Origin: Pseudomonadota bacterium
GTDB lineage: Bacteria; Pseudomonadota; Alphaproteobacteria; Rhizobiales; Rhizobiaceae
Direction of reading: 5' to 3'
DNA: 64,000 bases
NCBI GenBank assembly: GCA_020161665.1
Contig: JAIUPA010000022.1
Location: forward strand, 62,001 to 126,000
Part shown: positions 1 through 7,994 of the stretch, piece by piece
Numbering within the stretch: position 1 is the first letter of the stretch
Layout: the number at the start of each line of letters is the position of its first letter
The notes under the pieces: generated by a model
The model's database searches: none
What the model was told of the DNA's origin: nothing
What the model saw: the letters and a program-made list of their open reading frames with translations, nothing else
Position numbers and translations under genes: made by a program

Positions 1-134
1 AACTTGGCGTAGCTCCGATCAATATTGTCGAAACGAACGACCTGCGTATTGTCAGGTTTCCAACATCTGACGGGTCGGTGCTTGTGTCTTGTTCCAAGCC
101 AGACTCGAAGATGGTGATGACTAAAAGTAATTAG
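1..134 (+). CDS. C-terminal end of an unidentified protein (partial)
   Basis: The reading frame that begins at base 3 is open from the window edge to a TAG at 132-134 and gives 43 residues ending in KMVMTKSN. Residue composition (alternating hydrophobic and polar, VAPINIVETNDLRIVRF) looks protein-like. The other two forward frames stop early. No domain can be recognised from so short a tail. It could be a chance open frame; the sequence to the left of the window would settle it. Confidence 0.4.
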   Translation, partial: LGVAPINIVETNDLRIVRFPTSDGSVLVSCSKPDSKMVMTKSN

Positions 135-636
135 TCACCTCTCACACAAATTTGATTGTGCGGCGCAATATCGGGTTTTGGACCGCTTTGCGCGCCATGT
201 TTGAACATTGCACGCCGTAGATGGCGTTTCGGGTGGCGTTTGGCGTCAAATTCGTCAGTGTTGCAAGAAAATTTCGCCTCTGGAAGAATTTGCGGCACCG
301 CATTCCAAACGCCTTTACAAATCGAAATATGACACTTAGATGAACGTGACGCCCAGCGGATCCACACGTGGAGCGCCTAAATTGGAAACTCTGCCCGCTG
401 CAGAGAAAATTCCCTGCCCATGAAAGACCGCCTGTCGCCTCCCCGACAGGCGGTTTTTTCGTTCGAAAGGGCTTGGTCTTGTGACGCGCCTATTCGACGC
501 GGCAAGATTACCAACTATTCACTTCAAAGCATGTCCCGCTTGTGTCACCACACGAGAAGATTGATTTTGGCTTTTGCTCACGTCGCAAAACGGGCAAGGC
601 CGACGCGAGGTTTTCACTCTCGCGGGAGAGGTGACT
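135..636. other. Non-coding stretch before the efflux operon, containing one terminator
   Basis: No convincing gene is seen here. The left part (135-420) is less GC-rich than the neighbouring genes and holds only a 78-codon reverse frame (131-367) with no ribosome site or recognisable motif. A strong intrinsic terminator lies at 427-459. The segment 460-636 is the 5' region of the adaptor gene that starts at 637. Confidence 0.5.
427..459 (+). terminator. Intrinsic terminator with no obvious gene just upstream
   Basis: A perfect 11-bp stem (ACCGCCTGTCG at 427-437 with CGACAGGCGGT at 444-454) encloses a 6-nt loop and runs into six T residues. The nearest forward reading frame ends at 134, so the terminator may close a small untranslated RNA or a long 3' UTR. 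Confidence 0.85.
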
Positions 637-1938
637 ATGACTGAGAAGAATTCCGCTGAAAAAAGCACTGGTGCGGCGTCGGGAATGCCGGATCTGGCCG
701 CCATCCTGTCGGCTTCGGGTGATCGTCAAAAAGGCGGGCGAAAGACCTGGCTCTGGACATCTGTCGTCATTCTCGGGCTTGTCGCTGGCGGCTATTATGT
801 CTTCTTTTCCGGCTCGGGGACGACTTACCGCTATACGACGGCTCCGGTGACACGGGGCGATCTGTCGGTCATCGTCACAGCCACCGGCTCGGTTCAGCCG
901 ACGGAACAGATTGAGGTTTCGAGCGAGCTTTCCGGCACCGTGCGCTCCGTCAACGTCACCTATAACAGCCCGGTGAAAAAGGGCGATGTTCTGGCTGAAC
1001 TCGACACGAACAAGTTGCAGACCGATGTGCAGAGCACCAAGGCCAAACTGGCGTCGGCGAAAGCCAATGTCTTGAAGGCCACGGCGGAACTCAACGCGGC
1101 CAAGACAAAGCTTGATCGTCTGAAAAGCCTTGTCGGCAGCCGCGTTTCCAGCCAGCAGGATCTGGATGCCGCGCAATATGCCTATGATGCCGCCAGCGCG
1201 GCCAAGCAGATCAACGAGGCCAGCGTTCTGGCCGCAGAAGCGGACCTGCGTCTGGCGGAAGTCAATCTCGGCAAGGCGAAGATCGTCTCGCCGATTGATG
1301 GCGTTGTTTTGACGCGCGATGTCGATCCGGGCGCAACCGTCGCCTCCTCCCTCTCCGCGCCGACCCTTTTCACCATTGCCGGTGATCTGCGGCAGATGGA
1401 GTTGCAGGTGGCCGTTGATGAGGCGGATGTGGGTGAGGTGAAAGTCGGCCAGAAGGCCAGCTTTACCGTCGACGCCTTTTCCGAACGCAGTTTCCCGGCG
1501 GAGATCGAGACCGTTCGCTATGCCTCGGAAACGACGTCGAATGTCGTGACCTACAAGGCGATCCTGACCGTCGATAATCAGGAAATGCTTTTGCGGCCCG
1601 GCATGACGGCCACCGCCGACATCAATGTGGAGTCGGTCAAAGATACGCTGATGATCCCCAATGCGGCGCTGCGTTACACGCCGCCGACCGTCAGCGCGAA
1701 GTCATCGGGATTTAGCCTCAGCCGCATGTTCCGTCCGCCGCGTCCGTCCGGTTCTGGCGCGACGCAGCAGAAGACCGATATTCCCGGGGATCGCACGCTT
1801 TGGGTGCTGCGTGATGGCAAACCCGTCTCCGTTCAGGTCCAGACGGGTCCGACTGATGGGCGTAATACGGTTGTGCGTAGCGGCGAGATCAAGGAAGGCG
1901 ATCCCTTGATCACCGATGCCACGATGGCTGGCAAGTGA
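637..1938 (+). CDS. Efflux periplasmic adaptor subunit, MacA/HlyD type
   Basis: 433-residue membrane-fusion (adaptor) protein that should link the inner-membrane ABC exporter encoded next to it to an outer-membrane channel. One membrane anchor lies near residues 38-58 (WLWTSVVILGLVAGGYYVFF). It is followed by a biotinyl-lipoyl-like half, an Ala/Lys-rich coiled-coil hairpin (about 130-205), the second lipoyl half (KIVSPIDGVVLTRDVDPG) and beta-barrel/MP domains. ATG 637 is preferred over the upstream in-frame start at 574 because GGGAGAG lies just before it. The next gene starts 8 bp downstream, so the three genes form an operon. The substrate is unknown; the family exports macrolides, peptides or lipids. 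No outer-membrane partner gene lies in the window. Confidence 0.9.
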   Translation: MTEKNSAEKSTGAASGMPDLAAILSASGDRQKGGRKTWLWTSVVILGLVAGGYYVFFSGSGTTYRYTTAPVTRGDLSVIVTATGSVQPTEQIEVSSELSGTVRSVNVTYNSPVKKGDVLAELDTNKLQTDVQSTKAKLASAKANVLKATAELNAAKTKLDRLKSLVGSRVSSQQDLDAAQYAYDAASAAKQINEASVLAAEADLRLAEVNLGKAKIVSPIDGVVLTRDVDPGATVASSLSAPTLFTIAGDLRQMELQVAVDEADVGEVKVGQKASFTVDAFSERSFPAEIETVRYASETTSNVVTYKAILTVDNQEMLLRPGMTATADINVESVKDTLMIPNAALRYTPPTVSAKSSGFSLSRMFRPPRPSGSGATQQKTDIPGDRTLWVLRDGKPVSVQVQTGPTDGRNTVVRSGEIKEGDPLITDATMAGK

Positions 1939-1945
1939 GGCGGTC

Positions 1946-2665
1946 ATGAGCCATCCGCCCCTCATTGAATTCCGGCAGGTCTCGAAAATCTACGGTCGCG
2001 GCGAAGCGGAAATCCGCGCGCTGAATGGCGTTGATCTGAAGATCGAAGCCCATGAATTCGTCGCTATTATGGGGCCTTCCGGCTCCGGCAAATCGACAAC
2101 GATGAATATCATCGGTTGCCTCGATGTGCCGAGCAAGGGTGAGTATCTGTTTCAGGGCATTCCGACGAGCGGCTTCGGGCGCAATCAACTGACGCTCTTG
2201 CGGCGGCACATGCTGGGTTTCGTGTTTCAGGGGTTTAACCTTCTGCCGCGAACCTCGGCCATGGAGAATGTGGAATTGCCCCTCGTCTATCGCGGCATGG
2301 AGGCCGGCGAACGGCGCAAGCTGGCGCGTGAGGCGCTGGCGCGTGTTGGCCTTTCGGGTCGCGAAAATCACACTACGCAGGAACTGTCCGGTGGTCAGCA
2401 GCAGCGTGTGGCCATTGCGCGTGCCATTGTCACCTCGCCCGCGGTTTTGCTGGCGGATGAGCCGACGGGCAATCTCGACACCAAAACCTCCATGGAAATC
2501 ATGGATCTGATGACGTCACTCAACCGTGATCAGGGCATTACGGTGATCATGGTCACCCATGAAAACGACATTGCCGCCTATGCCCGGCGCATTATCCGCT
2601 TTGTCGATGGCCGAATGGATAGCGATCAGCCGAACCCCGGCAAGGAGGCCATCCATGCTCTTTGA
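1946..2665 (+). CDS. MacB-type ABC transporter ATP-binding protein
   Basis: 239-residue ATPase of the LolD/MacB class. Visible motifs are Walker A GPSGSGKS, the signature LSGGQQQR, Walker B VLLADEPTGNLD and the switch region VTHE. The start at 1946 follows a GAGGCGG ribosome site. The gene overlaps the start of the permease by 11 bp. In classical MacB the ATPase and permease are one polypeptide; here they are separate proteins, as in many Gram-positive and alphaproteobacterial versions. It powers the adaptor/permease set at 637-3860. Confidence 0.93.
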   Translation: MSHPPLIEFRQVSKIYGRGEAEIRALNGVDLKIEAHEFVAIMGPSGSGKSTTMNIIGCLDVPSKGEYLFQGIPTSGFGRNQLTLLRRHMLGFVFQGFNLLPRTSAMENVELPLVYRGMEAGERRKLAREALARVGLSGRENHTTQELSGGQQQRVAIARAIVTSPAVLLADEPTGNLDTKTSMEIMDLMTSLNRDQGITVIMVTHENDIAAYARRIIRFVDGRMDSDQPNPGKEAIHAL

Positions 2666-3860
2666 GACGATGAAGCTCGCGCTGCGCGCCATCAGCCGCA
2701 ACATGTTGCGTTCGTTCCTGACGGTGCTGGGCATCGTAATTGGCGTTGCCGCCGTCATTGCCATGGTGACGATCGGTAACGGCACGACGGCGCAGGTTTC
2801 GGCAGAACTTTCCAAGCTCGGCACGAACATGCTGTTCGTTCGCCCCGGCCAGTTCGGTCCGGGCCGTGTGAGCTCCAGCGCCAAGAGTTTCACGGATCGC
2901 GATGTGGAGGCCATTCACAGCCAGATTTCCGGGCTTCGCGCCGTCGCCCCCACCAATCGCTCGTCGGCCATGGCCATTTATGGCGGCCAGAACCACTCGA
3001 CCTCGATCATCGGCACGAACAACGACTATTTCATCGCGCAGGATTGGGATGTGGTGGCTGGCCGTGAGTTCCTGCCCGGCGAGGAGCGCGGTGGTCAGGC
3101 GGCCTGCATCATTGGCCAGACTGTGAAGAAGGAACTGTTCGGCGCTGTGGACCCGGTTGGCCAACAGGTGCGGATTGGCTCCATTTCCTGTCCCGTTGTC
3201 GGTCTTCTGGCCGCCAAGGGGGAATCCGGTATCGGCAGCGACCAGGATGACGCCATCATCATGCCACTGACGGTGTTCCAGCGCCGCATCAGTGGTTCGA
3301 CGGATATTTCGACCATTTCGCTTTCGGCCATGGATGGCGTTTCCACCTCCAAGGTTCAGTCCGATGTGGAGAACCTGTTGCGGGAACGACGCAAGATTCT
3401 GCCCGGCCGCGAGGATGATTTCTCGGTCAACGACATGACGCAGATGGCGGCCGCCATGACCGGCACGACCACGCTTCTGACCGGCCTTCTGGGCGCGGTG
3501 GCTGCCGTCAGCCTGCTGGTGGGTGGCATCGGCATCATGAACATCATGCTGGTGTCGGTGACCGAACGCACCCGTGAAATCGGCATCCGACTGGCGATTG
3601 GCGCGCTGGAAAAGCAGGTTCTCACCCAGTTTCTGGTGGAGGCCGTGACGCTGTCGCTGCTTGGCGGTGTGACCGGCATTTTGCTGGGATTGGGTCTTGC
3701 ATGGCTTGGAACAAGCCTGATGGGTGTGCCCTTCGTCACCAGCCCGGCGATCATCGTGGTGGCCTTCGTTTTCTCGGCAGCGATTGGCATGCTGTTTGGC
3801 TATTTTCCGGCACGCCGCGCCGCGCAGCTGAACCCGATTGAGGCGCTGCGCCACGAATAA
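2655..3860 (+). CDS. MacB/FtsX-type ABC transporter permease
   Basis: 401-residue permease with the MacB layout: an N-terminal membrane helix (about residues 18-42, MLRSFLTVLGIVIGVAAVIAM), a large periplasmic core domain (about 45-270) and three C-terminal helices forming the FtsX domain (about 280-395, including NIMLVSVTERTREIGIRLAIGA). The ATG at 2655 has an AAGGAGG ribosome site inside the ATPase gene, so the two are translationally coupled. It acts as a mechanotransmission exporter with the ATPase and adaptor upstream. The substrate cannot be read from sequence. Confidence 0.92.
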   Translation: MLFETMKLALRAISRNMLRSFLTVLGIVIGVAAVIAMVTIGNGTTAQVSAELSKLGTNMLFVRPGQFGPGRVSSSAKSFTDRDVEAIHSQISGLRAVAPTNRSSAMAIYGGQNHSTSIIGTNNDYFIAQDWDVVAGREFLPGEERGGQAACIIGQTVKKELFGAVDPVGQQVRIGSISCPVVGLLAAKGESGIGSDQDDAIIMPLTVFQRRISGSTDISTISLSAMDGVSTSKVQSDVENLLRERRKILPGREDDFSVNDMTQMAAAMTGTTTLLTGLLGAVAAVSLLVGGIGIMNIMLVSVTERTREIGIRLAIGALEKQVLTQFLVEAVTLSLLGGVTGILLGLGLAWLGTSLMGVPFVTSPAIIVVAFVFSAAIGMLFGYFPARRAAQLNPIEALRHE

Positions 3861-3921
3861 AGGGCGGCGGGGGGTATTACCTCACGTCATTCTGCGGACA
3901 AAGGTCGCAAACCTCACTCTT

Positions 3922-3997
3922 CGTCATGGTCGGGCTTGACCCGACCATCCACAAGCCAATGAAGTGATGGATCCTCGGGTCAGGCCCGAGGATGACG
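3922..3997. repeat. Compound palindromic repeat between convergent genes
   Basis: Two hairpins stand back to back: ATGGTCGGG/CCCGACCAT at 3926-3948 and ATCCTCGGG/CCCGAGGAT at 3971-3993. The outer ends CGTCAT and ATGACG are also inverted, so the right half is an inverted, diverged copy of the left half. The stems differ by paired GG/CC swaps that keep base pairing. It resembles the short palindromic intergenic elements scattered through Rhizobiales genomes. It lies between macB-like and mfd, which converge, and could act as a transcription barrier. Confidence 0.75.
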
Positions 3998-4038
3998 GAA
4001 GTGGGGAGGCAAGGTTTTAATCAACCCACCCGGTGGCA

Positions 4039-7000
4039 TCACCCCGCCTGCTTTACCAGCTCCGCCAGATGCGTCATCACGACAGCTGCGCCCGAAAGCC
4101 GCTTTTCGGGCGTTGGCAGGTCGCGGTTGAGATAGACGCTGTGGTCGGGGCGGATTTTCGCCATGCTGCCCTGCTTGGCGATATAGCCGACAAGGCCCGC
4201 CGGATTGGGGAATTCCTTGTTGCGGAACTGGATAACAACGCCCTTCGGCCCGGCTTCCAGCTTCTCGACATTGGCGATGCGGCACAGCGACTTGATGTAG
4301 ACGACCTTGAGCAGGTGCTGCAGCTCGACCGGCAGCGGCCCGAAGCGGTCGATCATTTCCGCACCGAAGGCATCGATTTCCTTCAGTTCCGTGATCTCGC
4401 CCAGACGACGGTAAAGACCCATGCGCAGATGAAGGTCCGGTACATAATTTTCCGGGATCATCACCGAGGTTCCGACCGAAATCTGCGGCGACCAGCCACG
4501 CTCGGCAATGTCCTCATCGCCCTTCACTTCGGCCACGGCTTCCTCGAGCATCTGCTGATATAGCTCGAAGCCGACTTCCTTGATGTGGCCGGACTGTTCT
4601 TCGCCAAGAAGATTGCCCGCACCGCGAATATCAAGGTCATGGCTTGCCAGCTGGAAGCCCGCGCCCAGCGTATCGAGCGATTGCAGCACCTTGAGGCGGC
4701 GATCCGCCCCCGTGGTCAGGACCTTGTTGACCGGCAGCGTGAAGAGCGCGAAGGCGCGCACCTTGGAGCGACCAACGCGGCCACGGATCTGGTACAGCTG
4801 CGCCAGACCGAACATATCGGCGCGGTGGACGATCAGCGTATTCGCCGACGGCACATCAAGACCGGATTCCACGATGGTCGTGGACAGAAGCACGTCATAT
4901 TTGCCCTCATAGAAGGCGTTCATGATGTCTTCCAGCTCGCCCGCCGCCATCTGGCCATGGGCAATCGCGACCTTCAGTTCCGGCACATCCGACTGCAGGA
5001 AGGCCTGAATATCGGCGAGGTCTGCAAGGCGCGGGCAGACATAGAAGCTCTGGCCGCCGCGATAATGCTCGCGCATCAGCGTTTCGCGGATCACCAGCGG
5101 ATCGAACGGCGAAATAAAGGTGCGCACCGCCATACGATCAACCGGCGGCGTTGTGATGAGCGAAAGCTCACGCACGCCCGTCATGGCCAATTGCAGCGTG
5201 CGCGGAATGGGCGTTGCCGACAGGGTCAGGACGTGCACATCCGACTTCAATTCCTTCAGCCGTTCCTTGTGCTTCACGCCAAAATGCTGCTCTTCGTCGA
5301 TGATCAGCAGGCCGAGATTGGCGAAATTGATGCCCTGCCCCAAAAGCGCATGGGTGCCGACGACGATGTCAGTTTTGCCTTCGGTGACGTTCTTCTTGAC
5401 CTGATTGAGTTCCTTGGTGCCGACAAGGCGTGAGGCCTGTTCAACGCGGATGGGAAGGCCGCGGAACCGCTCGGAGAACGTCTTGAAATGCTGGCGGGCG
5501 AGAAGCGTGGTCGGCACGACAACGGCCACCTGAACACCATTCATGGCGGCGGCAAAGGCGGCGCGCAGCGCCACTTCCGTCTTGCCGAAGCCCACGTCGC
5601 CGCAAATCAGGCGGTCCATGGGTCGGCCAGCGCCGAGATCCTCGCGCACCGCCTCGATGGCGTTCATCTGGTCTTCCGTTTCCTCGTAGGGGAAGCGGGC
5701 GGCAAATTCGTCGTAAAGCCCCTCGGGCGTCGTCAGCACGGGCGCATGACGCACAAGGCGGGCTGCGGCAACCTTGATAAGCCCGCCTGCCATATCCAGC
5801 AGGCGCTTCTTGAGCTTGGCCTTGCGCATCTGCCATGCGCCGCCACCCAGCTTGTCGAGTTGGGCATCGGAGGATTCCGAGCCGTAACGCGACAGAAGGT
5901 CAATGTTTTCAACCGGCAGGAAGAGCTTGGCGTCGTCGGCATAACGTAGTTCAAGGCAGGCATGTTCGGCGCCTGCCACCTTCAGCGTGCGTAGGCCCAC
6001 GAAACGGCCAATGCCATGTTCGGCGTGAACGACGATGGAACCCTCGTCCAGCCCCGCCACCTCGGCAATGAAATCGGCGGCGCGCTTGCGCTTCTTCGAG
6101 CGGCGGACCATGCGGTCGCCGAGAATATCCTGCTCACCGACAATGACGAGGTTGCCCGCCTCAAAGCCGTTTTCCAGCGAAAGGACAGCCGCACCCGCCT
6201 CGCCCTTGCCGAGTTTCTCAACCTCTTTCCACGAGGCGACGGGCTTCACCTTGTCGAGGCCGTGTTCGGCCAGAACCTGCATCAGACGATCAAGCGATCC
6301 TTCAGACCAACCGGCCACCAGAACCTTAAAACCCTTGGCGCGCTTTTCAGCGATATGCTTGACGGCAATGTCGAACACGTTGACGCGCTGTCCCTCGCCC
6401 GCTTCCGTTGCCATCGGCGCGAAACGCGGTCCGGCATGGGCATCGAGTTCGAGAACGCGTGTTGCGCCCGTCTCTGCCTCGTTGAACGGCGTCAGGCGGA
6501 TGGCGCGGCGCTCGTCCAGAAGCTTGGCAAACTGCTCGGCCCCCAGATAGAGCTGGCCGGGCGGAACGGGCTTGTAAGGCGCACCTTGCGTGGTGCCATG
6601 GCCCTTGCCGGGCGTCGCACTGTCCTGGCGGGCCTGATAGTAATCCTGCACCAGCTTGGAGCGTTCAACCGCCGCCTCGCGCACCGTATGATCGGTGACG
6701 ATGCGGAAGCCTTCGAGATAGTCGAAAACCGTCTCCAGCTTTTCATGGAAGAGCGGCAGCCAGTGTTCCATGCCCGCATAGCGGCGGCCATCGGAAACGG
6801 CGACATAGAGCGCGTCGTCGCGGGTCGCCGCGCCAAACAGGCTCAGGTAATTCTTGCGGAAGCGGCTGATCGCATCCGGCGTCAGCGTGACTTCGCTCAT
6901 GGGGTTCAGATCCAGCGAACGGACCTGCCCGGTGGTGCGCTGGCTGGCCGGATCAAAGGTACGGATGCTTTCCAGCGTATCGCCGAAGAAATCGAGGCGA

Positions 7001-7551
7001 ACCGGCTCTTCAGCCCCCGGCACGAAGACATCGAGGATGCCACCGCGCACGGCATATTCGCCCACTTCGCGCACGGCGGGAACGCGGTCAAAACCGTTCT
7101 TTTCCAGTGTGGCGGCAATCAGTTCCATGCGGATCTGGTTGCCCGGCTTGGCCGAAAAGCCGGAGGCTGCCACCACATCACGCGGGGCGACCCGCTGCAG
7201 CATGGCATTGACGGTGACAATCAAAATGGCCGGATGCGGCGATTTCGCAAAATGCGCCAGGCCGGAAAGGGCTGCCAGACGGCGGGCCGATGTGTCGGCG
7301 CTCGGGGATACGCGGTCATAGGGAAGGCAATCCCAGGCGGGCAGTGTCAAGACCGGAATGTCGGGCGCGGCAAAGGAAAGCACCTGTTCCAGATCGGCCA
7401 TGCGTTGACCGTCTGAAATCACATAGGCCACGGGCTGGCCCGCGCGCGCCAGTTCCGCCAGCAGGAACGGGTCCATGCCAGCGGGAACATGTCCCACGGT
7501 CAGCGCCTCAGCCGAAGCGCCAATCCTTTTCGCGTCATAACCGGGAATCAT
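4039..7551 (-). CDS. mfd: Transcription-repair coupling factor Mfd
   Basis: 1170-residue DNA translocase that displaces stalled RNA polymerase and recruits UvrA; E. coli Mfd is about the same length. The sequence shows the UvrB-homology modules at the N-terminus, an RNAP-interacting CarD-like segment (GSIVVHAEHGIGRFVGL), the RecG-like helicase core with Walker A DVGFGKT, Walker B DEEQHFGVKHKERL and TLSATPIPRTL, then a TRCF C-terminal domain. The ATG at 7551 shares one base with the sdhE stop (TGATG), and a GTG one codon earlier is also possible. It is the second gene of the sdhE-mfd pair, divergent from recG. Confidence 0.97.
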   Translation of the reverse strand: MIPGYDAKRIGASAEALTVGHVPAGMDPFLLAELARAGQPVAYVISDGQRMADLEQVLSFAAPDIPVLTLPAWDCLPYDRVSPSADTSARRLAALSGLAHFAKSPHPAILIVTVNAMLQRVAPRDVVAASGFSAKPGNQIRMELIAATLEKNGFDRVPAVREVGEYAVRGGILDVFVPGAEEPVRLDFFGDTLESIRTFDPASQRTTGQVRSLDLNPMSEVTLTPDAISRFRKNYLSLFGAATRDDALYVAVSDGRRYAGMEHWLPLFHEKLETVFDYLEGFRIVTDHTVREAAVERSKLVQDYYQARQDSATPGKGHGTTQGAPYKPVPPGQLYLGAEQFAKLLDERRAIRLTPFNEAETGATRVLELDAHAGPRFAPMATEAGEGQRVNVFDIAVKHIAEKRAKGFKVLVAGWSEGSLDRLMQVLAEHGLDKVKPVASWKEVEKLGKGEAGAAVLSLENGFEAGNLVIVGEQDILGDRMVRRSKKRKRAADFIAEVAGLDEGSIVVHAEHGIGRFVGLRTLKVAGAEHACLELRYADDAKLFLPVENIDLLSRYGSESSDAQLDKLGGGAWQMRKAKLKKRLLDMAGGLIKVAAARLVRHAPVLTTPEGLYDEFAARFPYEETEDQMNAIEAVREDLGAGRPMDRLICGDVGFGKTEVALRAAFAAAMNGVQVAVVVPTTLLARQHFKTFSERFRGLPIRVEQASRLVGTKELNQVKKNVTEGKTDIVVGTHALLGQGINFANLGLLIIDEEQHFGVKHKERLKELKSDVHVLTLSATPIPRTLQLAMTGVRELSLITTPPVDRMAVRTFISPFDPLVIRETLMREHYRGGQSFYVCPRLADLADIQAFLQSDVPELKVAIAHGQMAAGELEDIMNAFYEGKYDVLLSTTIVESGLDVPSANTLIVHRADMFGLAQLYQIRGRVGRSKVRAFALFTLPVNKVLTTGADRRLKVLQSLDTLGAGFQLASHDLDIRGAGNLLGEEQSGHIKEVGFELYQQMLEEAVAEVKGDEDIAERGWSPQISVGTSVMIPENYVPDLHLRMGLYRRLGEITELKEIDAFGAEMIDRFGPLPVELQHLLKVVYIKSLCRIANVEKLEAGPKGVVIQFRNKEFPNPAGLVGYIAKQGSMAKIRPDHSVYLNRDLPTPEKRLSGAAVVMTHLAELVKQAG

Positions 7552-7865
7552 CACTGGGCCGAGAGGCTTTCCGTCGTCACCGGATCAAATTCCGGACGCG
7601 TTTCGCAGATGCGCATGAACATGGGCGTCTGCATATGTTCAGGGATGGGCTTCGAACCATTGATCCAGCTGATCAGGTCCTGATCCTCTTCGCGCATCAC
7701 ATGTTCCAGTGCATCGAGTTCCTCGTCGCTGAAATTGGCGATTTCGCGTTCGGCAAACTGGCCAAGCATCAGGTCCATTTCGCGAATGCCCCGGTGCCAG
7801 CAGCGATAAAGAATGCGGCGGCGGCGTTCGTCGAGATCGGCGCTGCTACGGGTCAATCCTGTCAT
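7551..7865 (-). CDS. sdhE: FAD assembly factor SdhE (succinate dehydrogenase assembly factor 2)
   Basis: 104-residue cytoplasmic protein that promotes covalent FAD attachment to the succinate dehydrogenase flavoprotein. The family signature is present as RRRILYRCWHRGIREMD, containing the RGxxE motif (RGIRE). The ATG at 7865 gives the usual family length; the longer frame to 7970 would add 35 atypical residues. Its stop overlaps the mfd start, so translation is coupled. Divergent from recG, with about 130 bp between the starts. Confidence 0.93.
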   Translation of the reverse strand: MTGLTRSSADLDERRRRILYRCWHRGIREMDLMLGQFAEREIANFSDEELDALEHVMREEDQDLISWINGSKPIPEHMQTPMFMRICETRPEFDPVTTESLSAQ

Positions 7866-7994
7866 GGGGTCACCTGAATGGTTTGGTTTAAAGCGATATG
7901 CGCTGTTGATGCGCGCTTCTATAAACCGTAATTTCCCGCCTGTCAGCCATTCGCGGCACGCTTGCCCCATTCGTTCAGGAGTTCAGCCCCTATC

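Noticed and set aside
131..367. A 78-codon reverse frame near the left edge
   Set aside because: No ribosome site, no motif, and it overlaps the plausible tail of a forward gene.
6016..7416. A 466-codon forward open frame antisense to mfd
   Set aside because: Codon-mirror of mfd; no recognisable domain and no ribosome site.
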